Assembly (NCBI GenBank): GCA_030604505.1
Contig: JAUVVT010000102.1
Coordinates: forward strand, 1-6,595
DNA length: 6,595 bases
Reading direction: 5' to 3'
Source of the DNA: a bacterium
Lineage (GTDB): Bacteria > SM23-31 > JAUVVT01
Part shown: positions 5,626-6,595 of the stretch, one piece after another
Layout of the letters: each line of letters opens with the position of its first letter
Position numbering within the stretch: position 1 is the stretch's first letter
Made by a program: the position numbers and the translations under genes
Notes under the pieces: model-generated
The model's input: the letters and a program-made list of their open reading frames with translations, nothing else
Told to the model about the DNA's origin: nothing
Databases searched by the model: none

Positions 5626-6072
5626 TTATGGTTCAATATCCCTTCTTTTTAATTCTATAAGCAGTTGTAACTGTGTTTCTCTATAATACTTAATTTCATC
5701 TCTGTGCCTTGCAATCATAAAACCCCTATCAATTTCTTCCTGGATATCTTCTTCTTCCCATCGATATGCGTCATCAGGATGTGTATATATTTTCTCATCA
5801 GTATTGTCAATAATATATTCCGTATCATAATCTTCTCGGTCATGCCTGTCTTTTATCCTTTTGTTCTTTTTTTCTTGTTCCTCCTTCAAAAGAATATCCA
5901 ATTTTTTTTTCGTTTCTGATTCATCTTTTTGCGCCTTATAATAATTTTCGAGCAATTTAGAATCTGAATATTTTGAAATATCCCCTAAATCCCGGCTAAC
6001 TCGTTGTTGAATTGTTAAAGACTGCGCACAGCTTAGAATCAGCAAAATAATTATAATTAACAGTTTTTTCAT
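5626..6072 (-). CDS. small predicted lipoprotein of unknown function
   Basis: A 148-aa protein I do not recognise. It opens with M-K-K, a very hydrophobic isoleucine/leucine core, and L-I-L-S-C with C15 as the probable lipidated residue, so it should be anchored in a membrane after signal peptidase II cleavage (leucine at -2 is tolerated but not the commonest). The rest is highly charged and helix-prone: K46-K75 is rich in K and E with coiled-coil character, followed by an acidic and histidine-containing stretch (77-110) and a charged helical tail ending R-R-D-I-E-P. No cysteine besides C15, no enzyme motif. The start is fixed by a strong purine-rich ribosome site, AAAGGGGGG on the minus strand (complement of 6078-6086), five nt before the ATG. 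It is convergent with the sorting-domain gene, and has its own promoter candidate. Confidence 0.8.
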   Translation of the reverse strand: MKKLLIIIILLILSCAQSLTIQQRVSRDLGDISKYSDSKLLENYYKAQKDESETKKKLDILLKEEQEKKNKRIKDRHDREDYDTEYIIDNTDEKIYTHPDDAYRWEEEDIQEEIDRGFMIARHRDEIKYYRETQLQLLIELKRRDIEP

Positions 6073-6126
6073 AAAAGCCCCCCTTTAAAAAACCTGTTAG
6101 CGTAAAAATAAAGTGTTTTATTATAT

Positions 6127-6155
6127 ATTATATGATTTTTATCAAACCTGCACAA
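6127..6155 (-). promoter_or_regulatory. candidate sigma-70-type promoter of the lipoprotein gene
   Basis: On the minus strand, TTGTGC (complement of 6150-6155, 3 of 6 with an intact TTG) is followed after exactly 17 nt by a perfect TATAAT (complement of 6127-6132). Transcription would start around 6120, giving a leader of about 48 nt that contains the ribosome site. Confidence 0.45.
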
Positions 6156-6285
6156 CTAAAATATATAACATTTCCATACAAAAACAAATAAAAAACTAAG
6201 ATACTCCCGTATTTTTATATGATTTATCTGAAATCAATGTCTATTACTTACTTCTTTTGTAATTCCTGCTCAGGCGGGATATTTT

Positions 6286-6307
6286 AGGGCTGTTTGTAAA
6301 CCGCCCT
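6286..6307. repeat. GC-containing palindrome, REP-like
   Basis: AGGGCTGTT (6286-6294) pairs with AACCGCCCT (6299-6307) around TGTA, with one T/C mismatch. It stands out in AT-rich surroundings, with an extra GGCGG (6273-6277) that can pair alternatively with CCGCC (6301-6305). The pattern AGGGC-GGTTT-AAACC-GCCCT resembles palindromic intergenic repeats common in environmental genomes (from memory, of the GTAGGGGCGGTT...AACCGCCCCTAC type). No T-run follows on either side, so it is not a standard terminator. Confidence 0.4.
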
Positions 6308-6353
6308 TACAAGTCATAATAGAATATACAACGAATATTAAACAAATAAATCG

Positions 6354-6384
6354 TCAGATTTTTGAGGATTATTCAAAAATCTGA
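6354..6384. repeat. perfect 12-bp inverted repeat
   Basis: TCAGATTTTTGA (6354-6365) and TCAAAAATCTGA (6373-6384) are perfect inverted copies around the 7-nt spacer GGATTAT. As RNA it would be a stable hairpin. On the minus strand it is followed by a moderately T-rich stretch (CGATTTATTTGTTT), so it could end a minus-strand transcript coming from the right; on the plus strand it is followed by TAAAAA. A protein-binding operator or a relic of a mobile element is equally possible. Confidence 0.55.
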
Positions 6385-6439
6385 TAAAAATAGCGAAAGT
6401 GGATTTTATTAAGTTGTTAAAAAATAAGGTTTTTATTTT

Positions 6440-6487
6440 TTGGTATTAAAATTGCCCATATATCCATATATACCAATAATTTTAATA
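6440..6487. repeat. AT-rich nested inverted repeats
   Basis: TTGGTAT (6440-6446) has its inverted copy ATACCAA at 6470-6476, and the overlapping TATTAAAATT (6444-6453) has AATTTTAATA at 6478-6487. The space between holds CCATATAT twice in tandem (6456-6471). Apart from TTGGTAT/ATACCAA the bases are AT only, so chance is a real possibility. It lies directly left of the presumed insertion sequence end. Confidence 0.3.
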
Positions 6488-6500
6488 TATATTTAGGGGC

Positions 6501-6529
6501 TTGACTAGCAAAATATAAATAATTATATT
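6501..6529 (+). promoter_or_regulatory. near-consensus sigma-70-type promoter pointing off the right edge
   Basis: TTGACT (6501-6506, 5 of 6) and TATATT (6524-6529, 5 of 6) are separated by exactly 17 nt: the best promoter match in the window. Transcription would start at about 6536, two nt before the ATG at 6538. Confidence 0.5.
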
Positions 6530-6537
6530 ATAAGTCA

Positions 6538-6595
6538 ATGTCCCATAATAAGTTAAGTAAATACTATAGGAAAAAAATTATTAAGTGTTTTGCTC
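6538..6595 (+). CDS. partial CDS, N-terminus of a probable IS1595-type transposase
   Basis: An ATG frame open to the window edge, reading M-S-H-N-K-L-S-K-Y-Y-R-K-K-I-I-K-C-F-A. The pattern K-L-S-x-Y...K-(I/L)-(I/L)-x-x-F is how I remember the first residues of many IS1595-family transposases, which continue with T-A-T/S-x-x-A-x-x-L-G-x-N-R-N-T and a zinc-binding and DDE-like domain. Only 19 residues are visible. There is no ribosome site, and the predicted transcription start lies almost on the ATG, so the message may be leaderless. The basic composition fits a DNA-binding N-terminus. It could also be another small basic protein. Confidence 0.4.
   Translation, partial: MSHNKLSKYYRKKIIKCFA

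Larger units (their letters stand above)
6156..6495. other. 340-bp gene-free stretch with inverted repeats
   Basis: No open frame of note on either strand. It holds at least three inverted repeats (6286-6307, 6354-6384, 6440-6487) and a tandem 8-bp repeat CCATATAT (6456-6471). It separates the lipoprotein promoter from the presumed insertion sequence on the right. The three repeats are listed separately. Confidence 0.5.
6496..6595 (+). mobile_element. probable left end of an insertion sequence, IS1595-like, cut by the window edge
   Basis: From GGGGCTTGACTAGC at 6496 onward the sequence holds a strong promoter and, at once, an open frame that resembles a transposase N-terminus. Insertion sequences commonly carry the -35 box of the transposase promoter within or just behind the terminal inverted repeat, as here. 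If GGGG is the true end, the IS1595 family's usual 8-bp target duplication would be TATATTTA (6488-6495). The right end is outside the window, so neither the inverted repeat nor the duplication can be verified. Confidence 0.35.

Noticed and set aside
5704..5919. 71-codon plus-strand frame, hydrophobic and phenylalanine-rich
   Set aside because: It is the antisense shadow of the charged lipoprotein gene; lysine- and glutamate-rich codons read backwards give phenylalanine and leucine.

Overview
The window is AT-rich (roughly a third G+C by eye) and looks like part of a chromosome from an uncultivated or little-studied member of the FCB superphylum (the Bacteroidota/Ignavibacteriota/KSB1/Marinimicrobia side of the tree). 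The pointers are a C-terminal sorting domain of the type IX secretion system (FlgD-like, with the Y-P-N-P-F-N-P motif), a run of twin-arginine (Tat) exported sugar-metabolism proteins, and an exported SUMF1-fold protein with an N-terminal beta-sandwich. The phylum is inferred from these families; no rRNA or marker gene is present.

Left part (1-3446): a plus-strand cluster of three Tat-signal proteins. These are a Gfo/Idh/MocA NAD(P)-type oxidoreductase (78-1283) and two tandemly duplicated TIM-barrel sugar isomerase/epimerase-like proteins of 309 aa each (1493-2422, 2517-3446). All three have good ribosome binding sites, and their families typically act together in oxidation and epimerisation of unusual sugars or inositols. 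Between the oxidoreductase and the first isomerase lies a decayed, internally deleted second copy of the oxidoreductase (about 1284-1466), so this locus has been shaped by repeated tandem duplication.

Middle (3447-5516): about 440 bp without a gene, then a secreted SUMF1/FGE-fold protein (3884-4963). Its frame is cut by a single TGA 25 codons before the family's normal C-terminus; the same frame continues after the TGA to a proper L-G-F-R-C ending and a TAA at 5039. A 9-bp RNA hairpin starts 12 nt after the TGA and a second follows directly. This is the most interesting spot in the window: nonsense mutation, compensating indels, or recoding are all possible. A small protein made of little more than a signal peptide and a type IX sorting domain follows (5079-5516).

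Right part (5517-6595): a convergent small lipoprotein gene on the minus strand (5626-6072) with a recognisable promoter, then about 420 bp of non-coding DNA with several inverted repeats. At the right edge is what looks like the left end of an insertion sequence (from about 6496): a near-consensus sigma-70-type promoter, followed at once by an open reading frame that runs off the window and resembles the start of an IS1595-type transposase.
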